Positions 47,895-58,077 are shown, counted from the stretch's first letter. The stretch: DNA of 64,000 bases from Bacillus pumilus (GCF_003431975.1 NZ_CP027116.1:1240001-1304000); one strand, 5' to 3'. Numbers and translations are program-made. Notes: a model not told the origin generated them from the sequence alone.

Positions 47895-48830
47895 ATGGCC
47901 AGCTTTTTGCTCAAGCGTTTTATTGCGATGATTGCCACGATCTTAACGATTACGACGTTAACGTTTATTTTAATGAAGGTCATCCCAGGATCACCCTTTA
48001 ATGAAGAACGAAATACAAACGAAACCGTCCAGCGAAACCTCGAAAGCTACTATCACTTAGACGAACCACTCTATGTTCAATATGTCATCTATTTAAAATC
48101 CATCGTTACCTTTGATTTTGGTCCTTCCATTAAAAAGCCTTCTGAAAGTGTCAATGATCTATTGGCGAGAGGCTTCCCAGTCTCTTTAGAACTTGGTCTT
48201 ATCTCAATATTGATTGCTGTCATCTCTGGCATCCTGCTTGGGGTCATGGCTGCCCTCCGGCATAATGGCTTGATTGATTATATTGCCATGACGATTGCTG
48301 TTTTCGGTATATCCATTCCAAACTTCATCTTTGCTACCTTATTAATTCAGCAGCTTGCTGTGAATATGAAACTCTTTCCTACAGCGATGTGGACAAGTCC
48401 GATGCATATGGTGCTACCAACCATTGCCCTTGCTGTCGGTCCGATGGCCATTATCGCCAGGTTAACAAGATCCAGCATGATTGAAGTGCTGTCTCAGGAC
48501 TATATTCGTACTGCCAAAGCAAAAGGACTTTCTCCTATTAAAATCGTTTTCAAACATGCGCTTCGAAATGCACTTTTGCCTGTTGTGACCATTCTTGGGA
48601 CACTTGTCGCAAGTATTTTAACAGGAAGCTTTGTCATAGAAAAAATATTTGCGATTCCTGGAATGGGAAAATACTTTGTCGAGAGTATTAACAACCGTGA
48701 TTATCCTGTCATCATGGGAACCACTGTTTTTTACAGCATCATTTTAATCACACTTCTTTTCATTGTCGATGTGGCGTATCGTGTCCTTGATCCAAGGATT
48801 CAGCTGCATCAGAAAGGAGGAAAGGCATGA
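47895..48830 (+). CDS. dppB: dipeptide ABC transporter permease DppB
   Basis: A 311-residue inner-membrane permease with six spans. The cytoplasmic EAA loop YIRTAKAKGLSPIKIVFKHA (about residue 205) docks to the ATPases. The N-terminal FLLKRFIAMIATILTITTL is typical of DppB/OppB. It forms the channel with DppC. GAGGGGGAG precedes ATG 47895. Confidence 0.95.
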   Translation: MASFLLKRFIAMIATILTITTLTFILMKVIPGSPFNEERNTNETVQRNLESYYHLDEPLYVQYVIYLKSIVTFDFGPSIKKPSESVNDLLARGFPVSLELGLISILIAVISGILLGVMAALRHNGLIDYIAMTIAVFGISIPNFIFATLLIQQLAVNMKLFPTAMWTSPMHMVLPTIALAVGPMAIIARLTRSSMIEVLSQDYIRTAKAKGLSPIKIVFKHALRNALLPVVTILGTLVASILTGSFVIEKIFAIPGMGKYFVESINNRDYPVIMGTTVFYSIILITLLFIVDVAYRVLDPRIQLHQKGGKA

Positions 48831-49789
48831 GTATACACCTTCAGCAGGATCAACTGAAACCACATCATGAAGTGCCGGATGAATGGTTTTCTCCGAGAGA
48901 GCAAAAGAAAACGGAGGCCCATGCCATTAAAAGACCCTCTCTTTCGTATTGGGCAGACACATGGAGACGACTGAAACAAAATAAGCTTGCGATGTTTAGT
49001 CTATCGGTATTGATTTTTCTTTTTATCATGGCAGTCTTAGGCCCATTGCTTGCGCCAAATAGTGTGACAGAGCAACGCCTTTCCATGCAAAATCTGCCTC
49101 CATCCGCTGCTCACTGGTTCGGAACGGATGAGCTTGGACGAGATGTGTTCACGCGTACATGGTACGGGGCACGTATTTCGTTATTTGTAGGCGTCATGGC
49201 AGCCCTTATTGATTTTGCCATCGGCGTGATTTATGGAGGCATTGCTGGTTATAAAGGCGGGAGATATGACCATGTCATGATGCGAATCGTCGAGGTGCTC
49301 TACGGTCTTCCTTATTTACTTGTTGTGATTTTATTGATGGTTCTTATGGGGCCGGGACTAGTTACTATTATTGTAGCGCTCACTGTCACCGGATGGATTG
49401 GAATGGCAAGAATCGTGAGAGGGCAAGTTCTTCAACTGAAAAGTCAGGAATATGTCCTTGCCTCAAAAACCTTTGGTGCAAAGAGTCTGCGTATCATTCG
49501 CCGCAACCTGCTGCCGAATACGATGGGGCCGATTATCGTTCAGATGACCTTGACTGTGCCGACCGCGATATTTGCTGAAGCGTTCTTAAGCTTTCTTGGT
49601 TTAGGCATTCAAGCACCGTTTGCAAGCTGGGGCGTGATGGCAAATGATGCGCTGCCGACAGTGCTTTCAGATAATGGACATTGGTGGCGTTTATTTTTCC
49701 CTGCGTTTTTTATTTCACTCACGATGTTTTGCTTTAACAATTTAGGTGACGGCTTGCAAGACGCGCTAGATCCAAAGATGAAGAGGTGA
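48827..49789 (+). CDS. dppC: dipeptide ABC transporter permease DppC
   Basis: A 320-residue partner of DppB with the OppC-type N-terminal extension (YWADTWRRLKQNKLAMFSL), HWFGTDELGRDVFTRTWYG before the core, and the EAA loop YVLASKTFGAKSLRIIRRNL. It starts 4 bases inside the dppB end (ATGA overlap), so translation is coupled. Confidence 0.95.
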   Translation: MSIHLQQDQLKPHHEVPDEWFSPREQKKTEAHAIKRPSLSYWADTWRRLKQNKLAMFSLSVLIFLFIMAVLGPLLAPNSVTEQRLSMQNLPPSAAHWFGTDELGRDVFTRTWYGARISLFVGVMAALIDFAIGVIYGGIAGYKGGRYDHVMMRIVEVLYGLPYLLVVILLMVLMGPGLVTIIVALTVTGWIGMARIVRGQVLQLKSQEYVLASKTFGAKSLRIIRRNLLPNTMGPIIVQMTLTVPTAIFAEAFLSFLGLGIQAPFASWGVMANDALPTVLSDNGHWWRLFFPAFFISLTMFCFNNLGDGLQDALDPKMKR

Positions 49790-49796
49790 TGGCGCT

Positions 49797-50807
49797 TTGA
49801 AAAAGGTTCTACAAATCATCGATCTGCACGTCAGCTTTCGGACATACGGTGGTTCAGTTCGAGCGGTACGCGGAGTGAATGTGGATGTATATGAAAAAGA
49901 AACCCTTGCCATTGTGGGCGAATCAGGCTGCGGGAAAAGTGTGACTTCACAAAGCATCATGAGGCTACTGCCTGCATACAGTGCTCATGTCGATCAGGGA
50001 GAAATTTGGTTTGAAGACCGCAATTTACTGTCATTATCTGAAAAAGAAATGCGCGCTATACGAGGTGTCGATATCTCGATGATTTTCCAAGATCCAATGA
50101 CCGCACTAAACCCTACCTTGACTATAGGGGATCAGCTCATGGAGGCGGCAAAGGAGCATCAAAAGCTGACGAAAAAAGAAGTGAAAGAAGCCGCCCTTCG
50201 GATGCTTGATTTGGTCGGTATTCCGCAGCCGAAGGAAAGGTTAAAGCAATACCCTCACCAGTTCAGCGGGGGAATGAGGCAGCGGCTCATGATTGCCATG
50301 GCACTGATATGCGAGCCGAAGGTGCTGATCGCGGATGAACCGACGACTGCACTGGATGTGACCATACAGGCACAAATTTTAGAACTGTTTAAAGAGATTC
50401 AGAGAAAAACCGGTGTCACCATTATTTTAATTACACACGATTTAGGGGTTGTAGCCCAAGTTGCAGACCGAGTAGCCGTCATGTATGGAGGGAAAATGGT
50501 AGAGGTCGGAACGAGGCGGGATATCTTCTATAGCCCGCAGCATCCTTATACAAAAGGACTTCTGCAATCCGTTCCAAGATTTGATATGAAAGATGAACTC
50601 ATACCAATTGAAGGAAGCCCGCCTGATTTATTTGCTCCGCCAAAGGGCTGTCCGTATACAGATCGCTGCCCGTTCGCTATGAAGGTGTGTGATCATATCA
50701 TGCCGCACGAAACGCAGCGGTCATCTACCCATACCGTGCATTGCTGGCTCCAAGATGAGCGTGCGAATCAAACAGTTTTATCTTCAACACAAAGGGGGAG
50801 TTTTTGA
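49797..50807 (+). CDS. dppD: dipeptide ABC transporter ATPase DppD
   Basis: A 336-residue ATPase. Walker [10 protein letters not shown] loop DPMTALNPT, signature QFSGGMRQR, Walker B LIADEPT, and the C-terminal OppD-type cysteines ([14 protein letters not shown]) are visible. TTG 49797 follows GAGGTGATG by about 6 bases. It pairs with YkfD at the far end of the operon or with another OppF-type ATPase, since no second ATPase lies directly here. Confidence 0.95.
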   Translation: MKKVLQIIDLHVSFRTYGGSVRAVRGVNVDVYEKETLAIVGESGCGKSVTSQSIMRLLPAYSAHVDQGEIWFEDRNLLSLSEKEMRAIRGVDISMIFQDPMTALNPTLTIGDQLMEAAKEHQKLTKKEVKEAALRMLDLVGIPQPKERLKQYPHQFSGGMRQRLMIAMALICEPKVLIADEPTTALDVTIQAQILELFKEIQRKTGVTIILITHDLGVVAQVADRVAVMYGGKMVEVGTRRDIFYSPQHPYTKGLLQSVPRFDMKDELIPIEGSPPDLFAPPKGCPYTDRCPFAMKVCDHIMPHETQRSSTHTVHCWLQDERANQTVLSSTQRGSF

Positions 50808-52429
50808 TGAGAAACAAAGGATGGATCATCAGCATGTGTTTGTTCACGATCATGCTGCTAGCAGGATGTACAGCCAATGAACAAGCAGGGAAAGGATCAT
50901 CAAGCAATCAGGGTGAAAAGAAAGTGTTAACCTTAAATAACGAAAATGAACCGACGTCGTTTGATCCGCCGATTGGCTTTAATAATGTATCGTGGCAAGG
51001 ACTAAATAATTTAATGGAAGGATTAACGAGACTGAATGAAAAGCACGAACCATCTCCTGCCATGGCGGAAAAATGGGAGATATCAGAGGATGGGAAAACG
51101 TATACGTTCCATTTAAGAGATGGCATCAAGTGGTCAAATGGTGATCCAGTGAAAGCGAGTGACTTTGAATATGCGTGGAAGCGGCTGCTCGATCCGAAAA
51201 CAGGATCTTCCGCATCGTTCTTAGCGTACATGATTGAAGGCGGAGAGGCATTTAACAGCGGAAAAGGAAAGAAAGAAGACGTGAAAGTCAGTGCTGTAAA
51301 TGACAAAACGCTTAAAGTCACACTTGCATACCCGCAGAAATCGTTCTTAAATATGACCGCAAATCCTGCCTTTTTCCCTGTCAATGAACAGGTAGCTAAG
51401 AAGGACCCAAACTGGGCAAAGGACGCCAAAACCTTTGTCGGAAATGGGCCGTTTAAGCTGACAGAATGGAAGCACGATGAGAGCTTCACGATGGAAAAAA
51501 GTGAGACGTATTGGGATGAAAAAACGGTCAAGCTGGATCAGGTGAAGTGGCTGATGATCAGTGATCGAAACACAGATTATCAAATGTATCAATCAGGAGA
51601 TCTTGATACTGCCTTTGTCCCAGCAGAACAAAGTGAAAATCTGCTGAAAAATAAAGATGTACAAATTGAAGACCAGGCAGGACTGTTCTTTTATCGTCTG
51701 AATGTGAACATGGAACCGTTCCAAAATAAGAACATCCGCAAAGCATTTCAAATGGCGATCAACCCGGAAGATATCGTGGATTATGTGACGAAAAATGAAG
51801 AGAAACCCGCACGTGCCTTCGTCTCGCCGGGTATTTTAGATTCGAAAGGTCAGGATTTCAGAGAGGCTGGCGGCGATCTTGTCAAGAATGATACGAATGA
51901 AGCTGCGAAGCTATTAGAAAAAGGACTAAAGGAAGAAAACTATTCAAAGCTGCCGGCCGTCACATTAACATATAGTACAAAGCCTGAAAATAAGAAAAAA
52001 GCTGAGGCCATCCAGCAGCAGCTGAAAGAAGCGCTTGGTGTAGATGTGAAGCTTGCAAATATGGAAGCCAATGTGTTTGCTGAAGATCAAAAGGCGTTAA
52101 AATTCCAATTTTCACAAAGTTCATTTTTAGCAGACTATGCAGATCCAATCAATTTCCTAGAGAGCTTCCAAACAGGGAATGCCATGAACCGGACAGGATG
52201 GTCTAATGACACCTATGATCAGATGATAAAAAAAGCAAGTCAAGAAGCAGACGAACAAAAGAGAAACAGCATTCTGCATGATGCAGAGGCACTTCTCATG
52301 GAAGAAGCTCCGATCATTCCGATTCACTTTTATAACCAAGTTCATTTGCAAAAAGAAGGCGTAAAGGGTATTGTTCGCCACCCTGTTGGGTATATCGATT
52401 TGAAATGGGCGCAAGTAGATGGAGAGTAA
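50807..52429 (+). CDS. dppE: dipeptide-binding lipoprotein DppE
   Basis: A 540-residue extracellular binding lipoprotein of the DppA/OppA family. The lipobox LLAGC places the lipidated Cys at residue 21. The mature part has the family pattern LREGIKWSNGDPV (here LRDGIKWSNGDPVKASDFEY). In B. subtilis it binds murein tripeptides and dipeptides. ATG 50807 overlaps the dppD stop by one base, with AAAGGGGGAG upstream. Confidence 0.95.
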   Translation: MRNKGWIISMCLFTIMLLAGCTANEQAGKGSSSNQGEKKVLTLNNENEPTSFDPPIGFNNVSWQGLNNLMEGLTRLNEKHEPSPAMAEKWEISEDGKTYTFHLRDGIKWSNGDPVKASDFEYAWKRLLDPKTGSSASFLAYMIEGGEAFNSGKGKKEDVKVSAVNDKTLKVTLAYPQKSFLNMTANPAFFPVNEQVAKKDPNWAKDAKTFVGNGPFKLTEWKHDESFTMEKSETYWDEKTVKLDQVKWLMISDRNTDYQMYQSGDLDTAFVPAEQSENLLKNKDVQIEDQAGLFFYRLNVNMEPFQNKNIRKAFQMAINPEDIVDYVTKNEEKPARAFVSPGILDSKGQDFREAGGDLVKNDTNEAAKLLEKGLKEENYSKLPAVTLTYSTKPENKKKAEAIQQQLKEALGVDVKLANMEANVFAEDQKALKFQFSQSSFLADYADPINFLESFQTGNAMNRTGWSNDTYDQMIKKASQEADEQKRNSILHDAEALLMEEAPIIPIHFYNQVHLQKEGVKGIVRHPVGYIDLKWAQVDGE

Positions 52430-52452
52430 CTTGAAGTAAATGATTAACAAAA

Positions 52453-52478
52453 GACGCTTTGAAATAAAAGCGTCTGTT
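52453..52478 (+). terminator. weak intra-operon hairpin dppE/ykfA
   Basis: AGACGCTTT pairs with AAAGCGTCT, but the T run is broken. It may reduce rather than stop read-through into ykfA. Confidence 0.45.
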
Positions 52479-52549
52479 CCTTTATTCGTTCATGTTATGA
52501 AGCAGAAACCCATAGATTGAAAGAAACAAAGAGAAAGAGGGGATATGGC

Positions 52550-53491
52550 ATGAGCCAGCTGCCAGTGGCACTTCAAACAGGGGATACAGTGGGGATTATT
52601 GCACCGGCAAGCCCGCCTGATGAGCTGAAATTAGCAAAAGGGATTGCCTTTTTAGAAAGCCTCGGGCTAAAGGTGAAAAAAGGGAAGTATTTGGGCCGCC
52701 GGTATGGATATTTAGCAGGTTATGATCATGAAAGAGTGGAAGATCTTCATCGCATGTTTCAAGATCCAGAAGTGAAGGCGGTTATTTGTGCTTGCGGAGG
52801 ATATGGGACCGGAAGACTTGCAGAAGTCATTGATTATGACCTCATTCGTCGTCATCCAAAAATCTTTTGGGGCTATAGCGATATTACGTTTTTACATACG
52901 GCCATTCAGCAGCAGACCGGTCTTGTGACGTTTCATGGTCCAATGCTTTCCTCTGATGTGGGACTTGAGGCGGTTCATCCGTATACGAAGGATACCTTTT
53001 TGCAGCTATTCACACCAAAAGCCTTTACGTATGCACACCACTTGTCACCCCTTCATACCTTTTATCCCGGTACGGCTTCAGGTGACATTGTAGGGGGGAA
53101 TCTTGCCCTCATCGTGACAACACTTGGCACACCTTTTGAAATTGATACAAAGGGGAAGCTTTTGTTCATTGAAGATATTGACGAAGAGCCCTATAAAATT
53201 GATCGAATGATGCAGCACCTCGCATCTGCTGGGAAATTGGAGGATGTGGCTGGATTCATCATTGGAGATTTTCATCAATGTGAGCCAAAAAAGAAAGACC
53301 AGTCCCTCACATTAAATCAAGTATGGGACACCTATATTGTGCCTCAAAAGAAGCCTGCACTTGGGGGCTTTCGGATCGGTCATTCATCACCGAATTTCGC
53401 CATTCCAATGGGTACGCAGGCTACACTTGATGCGACCGGAAAAAAACTGCACATTTCTCCAGGTGTCGCTGCGAAAGAGGCGATCAAATGA
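52550..53491 (+). CDS. ykfA: LD-carboxypeptidase family protein YkfA
   Basis: A 313-residue S66 serine peptidase that removes D-Ala from, or otherwise trims, murein tetrapeptides. The nucleophile serine is in FWGYSDITFL (about residue 112); FIEDIDEEPYKIDRM carries the catalytic Glu. I chose ATG 52550 with AGAGGGG upstream; the earlier TTG at 52517 has no site. It overlaps ykfB by 4 bases. Confidence 0.92.
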   Translation: MSQLPVALQTGDTVGIIAPASPPDELKLAKGIAFLESLGLKVKKGKYLGRRYGYLAGYDHERVEDLHRMFQDPEVKAVICACGGYGTGRLAEVIDYDLIRRHPKIFWGYSDITFLHTAIQQQTGLVTFHGPMLSSDVGLEAVHPYTKDTFLQLFTPKAFTYAHHLSPLHTFYPGTASGDIVGGNLALIVTTLGTPFEIDTKGKLLFIEDIDEEPYKIDRMMQHLASAGKLEDVAGFIIGDFHQCEPKKKDQSLTLNQVWDTYIVPQKKPALGGFRIGHSSPNFAIPMGTQATLDATGKKLHISPGVAAKEAIK

Positions 53492-54567
53492 AAATCGTCG
53501 ATGTTCGTACATGCAGAACGAGTGTACCGCTAAAAAAGCCTTTCAAAACCGCTTTACGAACGGTGTATGATGCAGTATCTCTGATCGTTATCATCACATA
53601 TGATCAAGGTGATGTCAGCTACGGGGAGGCAGTGCCAACGTCGGTCATTACAGGTGAAACGCTGGAAAGTATCGACTATGCCATATGTGAAGTGATCAGA
53701 CCGATGTTGCTCGGAGCTTCCTTGTCAGAATATGAACAAATTTTTTCTCGTATGAAACGGGTGCTCGCTTGCAACACAAGCGCAAAGGCAGCGATTGACA
53801 TGGCCATTTATGATGGCTTAGCGAAGCGCGCAGGACTTCCGCTTTATCAATACCTTGGTGGATATCGCGATCAGCTTGAAACCGATTATACGGTCAGTGT
53901 AAACCGGCCGCTTGAGATGGCGGAAGATGCAAAGCAATACGCAGCTGAAGGCTTTCAGACGTTAAAAATCAAAGTAGGAAAAGATAACATAGACACAGAT
54001 ATTCAGCGTATCAAGCGAATTCGAGAAAAGGTCGGGCCGGATATTCAGATCAGGCTCGATGCGAACCAAGGCTGGACGTGGAAGGAAGCGATCGTAGCCA
54101 TTCGGAAAATGGAGGCGCTGAATATTGAATTAGTCGAGCAGCCAGTGCCGAAAGAAGATATCGAAGGCCTGCGCCGTGTGACGGAAGGAACAAATACATT
54201 GATTATGGCAGACGAGAGCATTTTCAGTTTCCATGATGCGATCAAAGTGCTTGAAATGAGAAGCTGTGATCTGATCAATTTAAAATTAATGAAATCAGGC
54301 GGTATAAAAGAAGCACTAAAAATCAATGCCTTAGCAGAAGCATACGGCGTAAAGTGCATGGTTGGAAGTATGATTGAGTCAAAACTTGGTATTACAGCAG
54401 CCGCTCATCTCGCCGCAAGCCAGCCAAATATCACCCGCTACGATTTTGACGCCCCGCTTATGCTGCGAGAGGACATGGTAGACGGAGGAATCGTGTACAA
54501 AGGAAAAGATATATTTTTCCCGCCGCAACACGGGTTAGGCATTCAAGGGGTGAAAGGAGTCTCATGA
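53488..54567 (+). CDS. ykfB: L-Ala-D/L-Glu epimerase YkfB
   Basis: A 359-residue enolase-superfamily enzyme (muconate-lactonising subgroup) that turns L-Ala-D-Glu from murein into L-Ala-L-Glu. The catalytic lysine lies in TLKIKVGKD; metal ligands are the Asp of RLDANQGW, Glu of VEQPVP and Asp of MADES; the second lysine is in LINLKLMKSGG. It overlaps its neighbours by 4 bases on each side. Confidence 0.95.
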   Translation: MKIVDVRTCRTSVPLKKPFKTALRTVYDAVSLIVIITYDQGDVSYGEAVPTSVITGETLESIDYAICEVIRPMLLGASLSEYEQIFSRMKRVLACNTSAKAAIDMAIYDGLAKRAGLPLYQYLGGYRDQLETDYTVSVNRPLEMAEDAKQYAAEGFQTLKIKVGKDNIDTDIQRIKRIREKVGPDIQIRLDANQGWTWKEAIVAIRKMEALNIELVEQPVPKEDIEGLRRVTEGTNTLIMADESIFSFHDAIKVLEMRSCDLINLKLMKSGGIKEALKINALAEAYGVKCMVGSMIESKLGITAAAHLAASQPNITRYDFDAPLMLREDMVDGGIVYKGKDIFFPPQHGLGIQGVKGVS

Positions 54568-55484
54568 TGATATTCGAGTCAAAGGTTCCAGTTGCAAACG
54601 TATGGACAGCGCCGCAGTCACCGAGAAAAATCGATCAAATGGTACTTCAGGACTCCTTCAAGATCAAAGAGTGGATTGACCAGCAGACATATGAAGAAAA
54701 ATTGGCTCTATGTGAAGAAAATCTGATCCAGTCTCAAGTACTGCTAGGTGAACGAGTCATTGGATTAGAAGAGACAGACGGCTGGATGAAAGTCGTTATC
54801 CCGCAGCAGGCCAGCCGGAAACATCCACAGGGCTATCCCGGCTATATGCCTGCCAAACATTTAAAGCAAGTCAAAGAGGGACATGCGCCAGTTGCATCTC
54901 ATTTTGTTTCTCAGAAAAAAGCCATGCTCTATCAAGACGGGCAAGCAGACATGGAGGTTAGCTTTTTAACAGAACTCGTGGCTGTAGAAGAAACGAGTGA
55001 TTGCTTTCATGTGGTGACCCCAGCAGGAACAAGAGAGATGAACAAAACGGATGTGCGGCCAGTTTCATCCATTTTATCAATGACCGGCAAAGATGTCGTA
55101 GACACGGGAAAACAATTTATTGGTCTTTCGTATGTATGGGGAGGCATGAGCAGCTTTGGCTATGATTGTTCAGGCTTTGCTTACAGCATGTACAAAGCGT
55201 GCGGATATCTTTTACCAAGGGACGCAAGTGACCAAGCAGTTCAAGGAACACCTGTTACATCAAGCCATTTAGAACCAGGCGATTTACTGTTTTTTGCAAA
55301 TGAAAACGGAAAGGGAGCTGTCCGGCATGTTGGAATATATGCGGGGGACGGATTGATGCTTCACTCGCCTAAAACCGGCAGGCAGATTGAGCTTCTTTCT
55401 CTTTCTGGTACTTCATATGAAAAGGAATGGGCAGGTGCAAGGCGGTATTTGCCAAGTGAGAGGAGGAATGGTCATGGCAGTTGA
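54564..55484 (+). CDS. ykfC: gamma-D-glutamyl-L-lysine (diamino acid) endopeptidase YkfC
   Basis: A 306-residue NlpC/P60 cysteine peptidase. SH3-like domains (residues 1 to about 160) are followed by the catalytic domain with Cys in GYDCSGFAYSMYKACG and His in AVRHVGIYAGDG. It releases L-Ala-gamma-D-Glu from imported murein tripeptides in the cytosol, feeding YkfB. ATG 54564 or ATG 54567; the first overlaps the ykfB stop. Confidence 0.93.
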   Translation: MMIFESKVPVANVWTAPQSPRKIDQMVLQDSFKIKEWIDQQTYEEKLALCEENLIQSQVLLGERVIGLEETDGWMKVVIPQQASRKHPQGYPGYMPAKHLKQVKEGHAPVASHFVSQKKAMLYQDGQADMEVSFLTELVAVEETSDCFHVVTPAGTREMNKTDVRPVSSILSMTGKDVVDTGKQFIGLSYVWGGMSSFGYDCSGFAYSMYKACGYLLPRDASDQAVQGTPVTSSHLEPGDLLFFANENGKGAVRHVGIYAGDGLMLHSPKTGRQIELLSLSGTSYEKEWAGARRYLPSERRNGHGS

Positions 55485-56454
55485 ACCACTTTTACAAGTA
55501 AACAATCTCAAAAAACATTTTGATTTATCGAAAGGAAGAACCTTAAAAGCGTTAGACGGTGTCTCTTTTCAACTGAAACAAGGTGAAACGTTTGGTCTCG
55601 TCGGCGAGTCTGGCTGCGGGAAATCCACACTTGGGAAAGTGCTCATGCGCCTTTATGAACCAACAGATGGCGAAGCCTTATATGAAGGGAAAAGCCTTCA
55701 TCACCTGTCTCAAAAAGAATCATTTGATTTCAACCGGCAAATTCAAATGGTGTTTCAAGATCCATATTCCTCCTTAAATCCACGTCTTTCGGTAAAAGAT
55801 ATTATGCTGGAGCCAATGGAGATTCACAATCTTTACGGGAGTCAAAAGAAAAGGGTTGCCCGGGTGAAAGAATTGCTTGAAGCAGTAGGACTGAGCTATG
55901 ATTTTGCCACTCGTTACCCGCACGAATTTAGCGGAGGACAGAGGCAGAGAATTGGTATTGCAAGGGCACTCGCCTTAGCGCCGAAGTTTATTGTGGCAGA
56001 TGAGCCGATTTCTGCACTAGACGTTTCCGTTCAAGCACAGGTCGTGAATTTGCTGAAAAAACTGCAAAAAGAGGAAGGGCTGACATTTCTCTTTATTGCG
56101 CATGACTTGTCGATGGTGAAATATATCAGCGACCGAATCGGTGTCATGTATTTAGGGCATCTTGTTGAGTTGACCAGCAGCAACTCGTTATATCAAACCC
56201 CGCTGCACCCATATACACAGGCCTTGCTGTCTGCGATCCCCATTCCAGATCCTGACGTGGAGGACAAGCGTAAAAGATTTATTTTAAAAGGAGAAATTCC
56301 AAGTCCAGTAAATCCGCCAAGCGGCTGTGTATTTCGAACAAGGTGTCCAGCAGCAATGGATCTGTGCGCCGAAAAAAAGCCAACATTACAAGCAGTAGAA
56401 GAAGGGCATGAAGTCGCCTGCCATTTATACGACAGACATAAGCTGATGAAGTAG
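55474..56454 (+). CDS. ykfD: oligopeptide ABC transporter ATPase YkfD
   Basis: A 326-residue OppF-type ATPase. Walker [13 protein letters not shown] loop DPYSSLNPRL, signature EFSGGQRQRIG, Walker B FIVADEPIS, and the C-terminal CVFRTRCPAAMDLC. It likely pairs with DppD to power the Dpp permease for murein peptides. ATG 55474 follows AGAGGAGG by 7 bases and lies inside the ykfC end; the upstream frame to 55387 is a shadow. Confidence 0.92.
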   Translation: MAVEPLLQVNNLKKHFDLSKGRTLKALDGVSFQLKQGETFGLVGESGCGKSTLGKVLMRLYEPTDGEALYEGKSLHHLSQKESFDFNRQIQMVFQDPYSSLNPRLSVKDIMLEPMEIHNLYGSQKKRVARVKELLEAVGLSYDFATRYPHEFSGGQRQRIGIARALALAPKFIVADEPISALDVSVQAQVVNLLKKLQKEEGLTFLFIAHDLSMVKYISDRIGVMYLGHLVELTSSNSLYQTPLHPYTQALLSAIPIPDPDVEDKRKRFILKGEIPSPVNPPSGCVFRTRCPAAMDLCAEKKPTLQAVEEGHEVACHLYDRHKLMK

Positions 56455-56466
56455 GGATAGGCAGAT

Positions 56467-56514
56467 AAAAAAGCGAGCGAGTAGACAAACTGTTCTACAC
56501 GCTCGCTTTTTTAA
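56467..56514. terminator. strong bidirectional terminator ykfD/ykgA
   Basis: A perfect 13-bp stem (AAAAAAGCGAGCG 56467-56479 with its complement 56500-56512) with an inner GTAG/CTAC extension. The ykgA stop lies inside it. Confidence 0.9.
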
Positions 56515-57376
56515 TGGATGAACGTCGAATGGGCAATGTGCAGCATCTGAAAGAGCCGCCAGATTTAATGATTTCAGAGAAATCCACTTCAATGACGGTG
56601 TATCCGTGAGCAATTAATGTAGCATTTGTTGCTTGATTGACAGGCAAGCTGATGACCTTTTTTTGCCCAATGGATAAAACATTTGGTCCGAGTGTGAATT
56701 GCTCTTGTTCGCTTATTTCAATCAAATGGTAATGCGTGTTGAGCAGGTGAAGATCTTCTTTCTTGAACGCTTCAGGATCAATCAATATGTCATCATGAGA
56801 CAGAATATTCATCACACAATCGAGATGCAAAATGTGAGGAGGAAGGTGAATGGGAATGATGTCATGATCCGGCAGTTCTTTTTTGAGCTGATGGATAGCG
56901 GCTGAATTTGTTCTTTTGCTCGTTCCAACAAATACACGTGTTTGATCCACAAGCACATCGCCGCCCTCAATCGTTCCATTTGTCATGGTAACAGTTTTCC
57001 AGCCTTTTCCCTGAGCCCACTCTTTTAACAATTGTTCTTCCCCTTGCCGAACCGGAGCCGCCATGCTTGAAATAAATAGTGTATGACCAATCGTAAACCC
57101 AATATCCCGAGTAAAGACTTGCTCAGGAAAGCGGTCATTTGCTGGAAGAAGAATGGGGTGTACTTGATGGTCTTTTAGTGTTTCGATCAATTGCTTATGC
57201 TGAGCAACGGCTTTCATTTGAGAAATATTTTCTCTCGCAAAATGTTTCTGGGTTTCGTTGATGATCTGTTTGATTTCCATATGGATGGGACTGCATAAAA
57301 GGACTTCTTGTAAATTGTCATATTCACTCATGCATTGCGGCATTTTGTGTATTTGCTCTGCTCTCATAGAATCCAT
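56495..57376 (-). CDS. ykgA: amidinotransferase/DDAH-family hydrolase YkgA
   Basis: A 293-residue guanidino-group-modifying enzyme of the DDAH/amidinotransferase fold. FTRDIGFTIG and EGGDVLV bind substrate, HLDCVMNIL carries the catalytic His, and GSFRCCTLPIRR near the C-terminus the nucleophile Cys. Family members hydrolyse dimethylarginine or transfer amidino groups; the substrate of YkgA is not known to me. The frame is open to 57529 but ATG 57376 has AAGGAGG 8 bases upstream. Confidence 0.87.
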   Translation of the reverse strand: MDSMRAEQIHKMPQCMSEYDNLQEVLLCSPIHMEIKQIINETQKHFARENISQMKAVAQHKQLIETLKDHQVHPILLPANDRFPEQVFTRDIGFTIGHTLFISSMAAPVRQGEEQLLKEWAQGKGWKTVTMTNGTIEGGDVLVDQTRVFVGTSKRTNSAAIHQLKKELPDHDIIPIHLPPHILHLDCVMNILSHDDILIDPEAFKKEDLHLLNTHYHLIEISEQEQFTLGPNVLSIGQKKVISLPVNQATNATLIAHGYTVIEVDFSEIIKSGGSFRCCTLPIRRSSIKKASV

Positions 57377-57555
57377 CAAACGGCCTCCTTGTTTTTTCAT
57401 AGTTCTATTATTCCTCCTTCTCTTCATGGTTGAAACATTTCCGAAAGAAAATCTCTCACAAGAGACTAAAGCCAAAAGTTTAGACAAACCTAAAAGAATA
57501 GTGTTTAATAAAAGTCGTTCCGCATTCACGAAAACAGCAAGAAGGGGCTATGATG

Positions 57556-58077
57556 ATGAGTGAAGAAAATTTCAAATACTGTAAGGAATCGAAAGTTGTA
57601 AAAACCAGCAGGGTATTTCCTCTCGATACGAATAACCACCAAACTTTATTTGGCGGGAAATTAATGAGTTATATAGATGACATTGCTTCCATCTCGGCAG
57701 CGAGACACAGCCGCAGTGAAACGGTCACAGCGTCGATGGATTCAGTTGACTTCTTAGAGCCGATAGGACAAAAAGAATCAGTATGCTTGGAGTCTTACGT
57801 GACATGGGTTGGCACGTCTTCCATGGAAGTGTTCGTCAAAGTCATGAAAGAAAACTTGATGTCTGGAGAGCGCAGACTCGCAGCGACTTCATTTCTGACA
57901 TTTGTCTCACTAGATGAAAACGGAAAGCCAAAACGAGTTCCACAAGTCGTACCGGAAACAGACGAAGAAATCATGCTGCATCAAACAGCGAAGCAGCGGG
58001 CAGAAGAAAGAAAAAGCCGCCGAAAGCATAGCAAGGCACTGGCTGACGCACTTGGAACAGATAAACCATGGGCGTAA
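57556..58077 (+). CDS. ykhA: acyl-CoA thioesterase YkhA
   Basis: A 173-residue hot-dog-fold thioesterase hydrolysing acyl-CoA. The conserved NNHQTLFGGKLMSYID (catalytic Asn and helix), followed by FLEPIGQ and YVTWVGTSSMEVFV, matches B. subtilis YkhA closely. Three ATG codons (57550, 57553, 57556) are possible; 57556 is best spaced from AAGGGG. Single gene with a terminator. Confidence 0.93.
   Translation: MSEENFKYCKESKVVKTSRVFPLDTNNHQTLFGGKLMSYIDDIASISAARHSRSETVTASMDSVDFLEPIGQKESVCLESYVTWVGTSSMEVFVKVMKENLMSGERRLAATSFLTFVSLDENGKPKRVPQVVPETDEEIMLHQTAKQRAEERKSRRKHSKALADALGTDKPWA

Noticed and set aside
50908..51531. 207-codon minus-strand frame inside dppE
   Set aside because: Antisense shadow; no ribosome-binding site.
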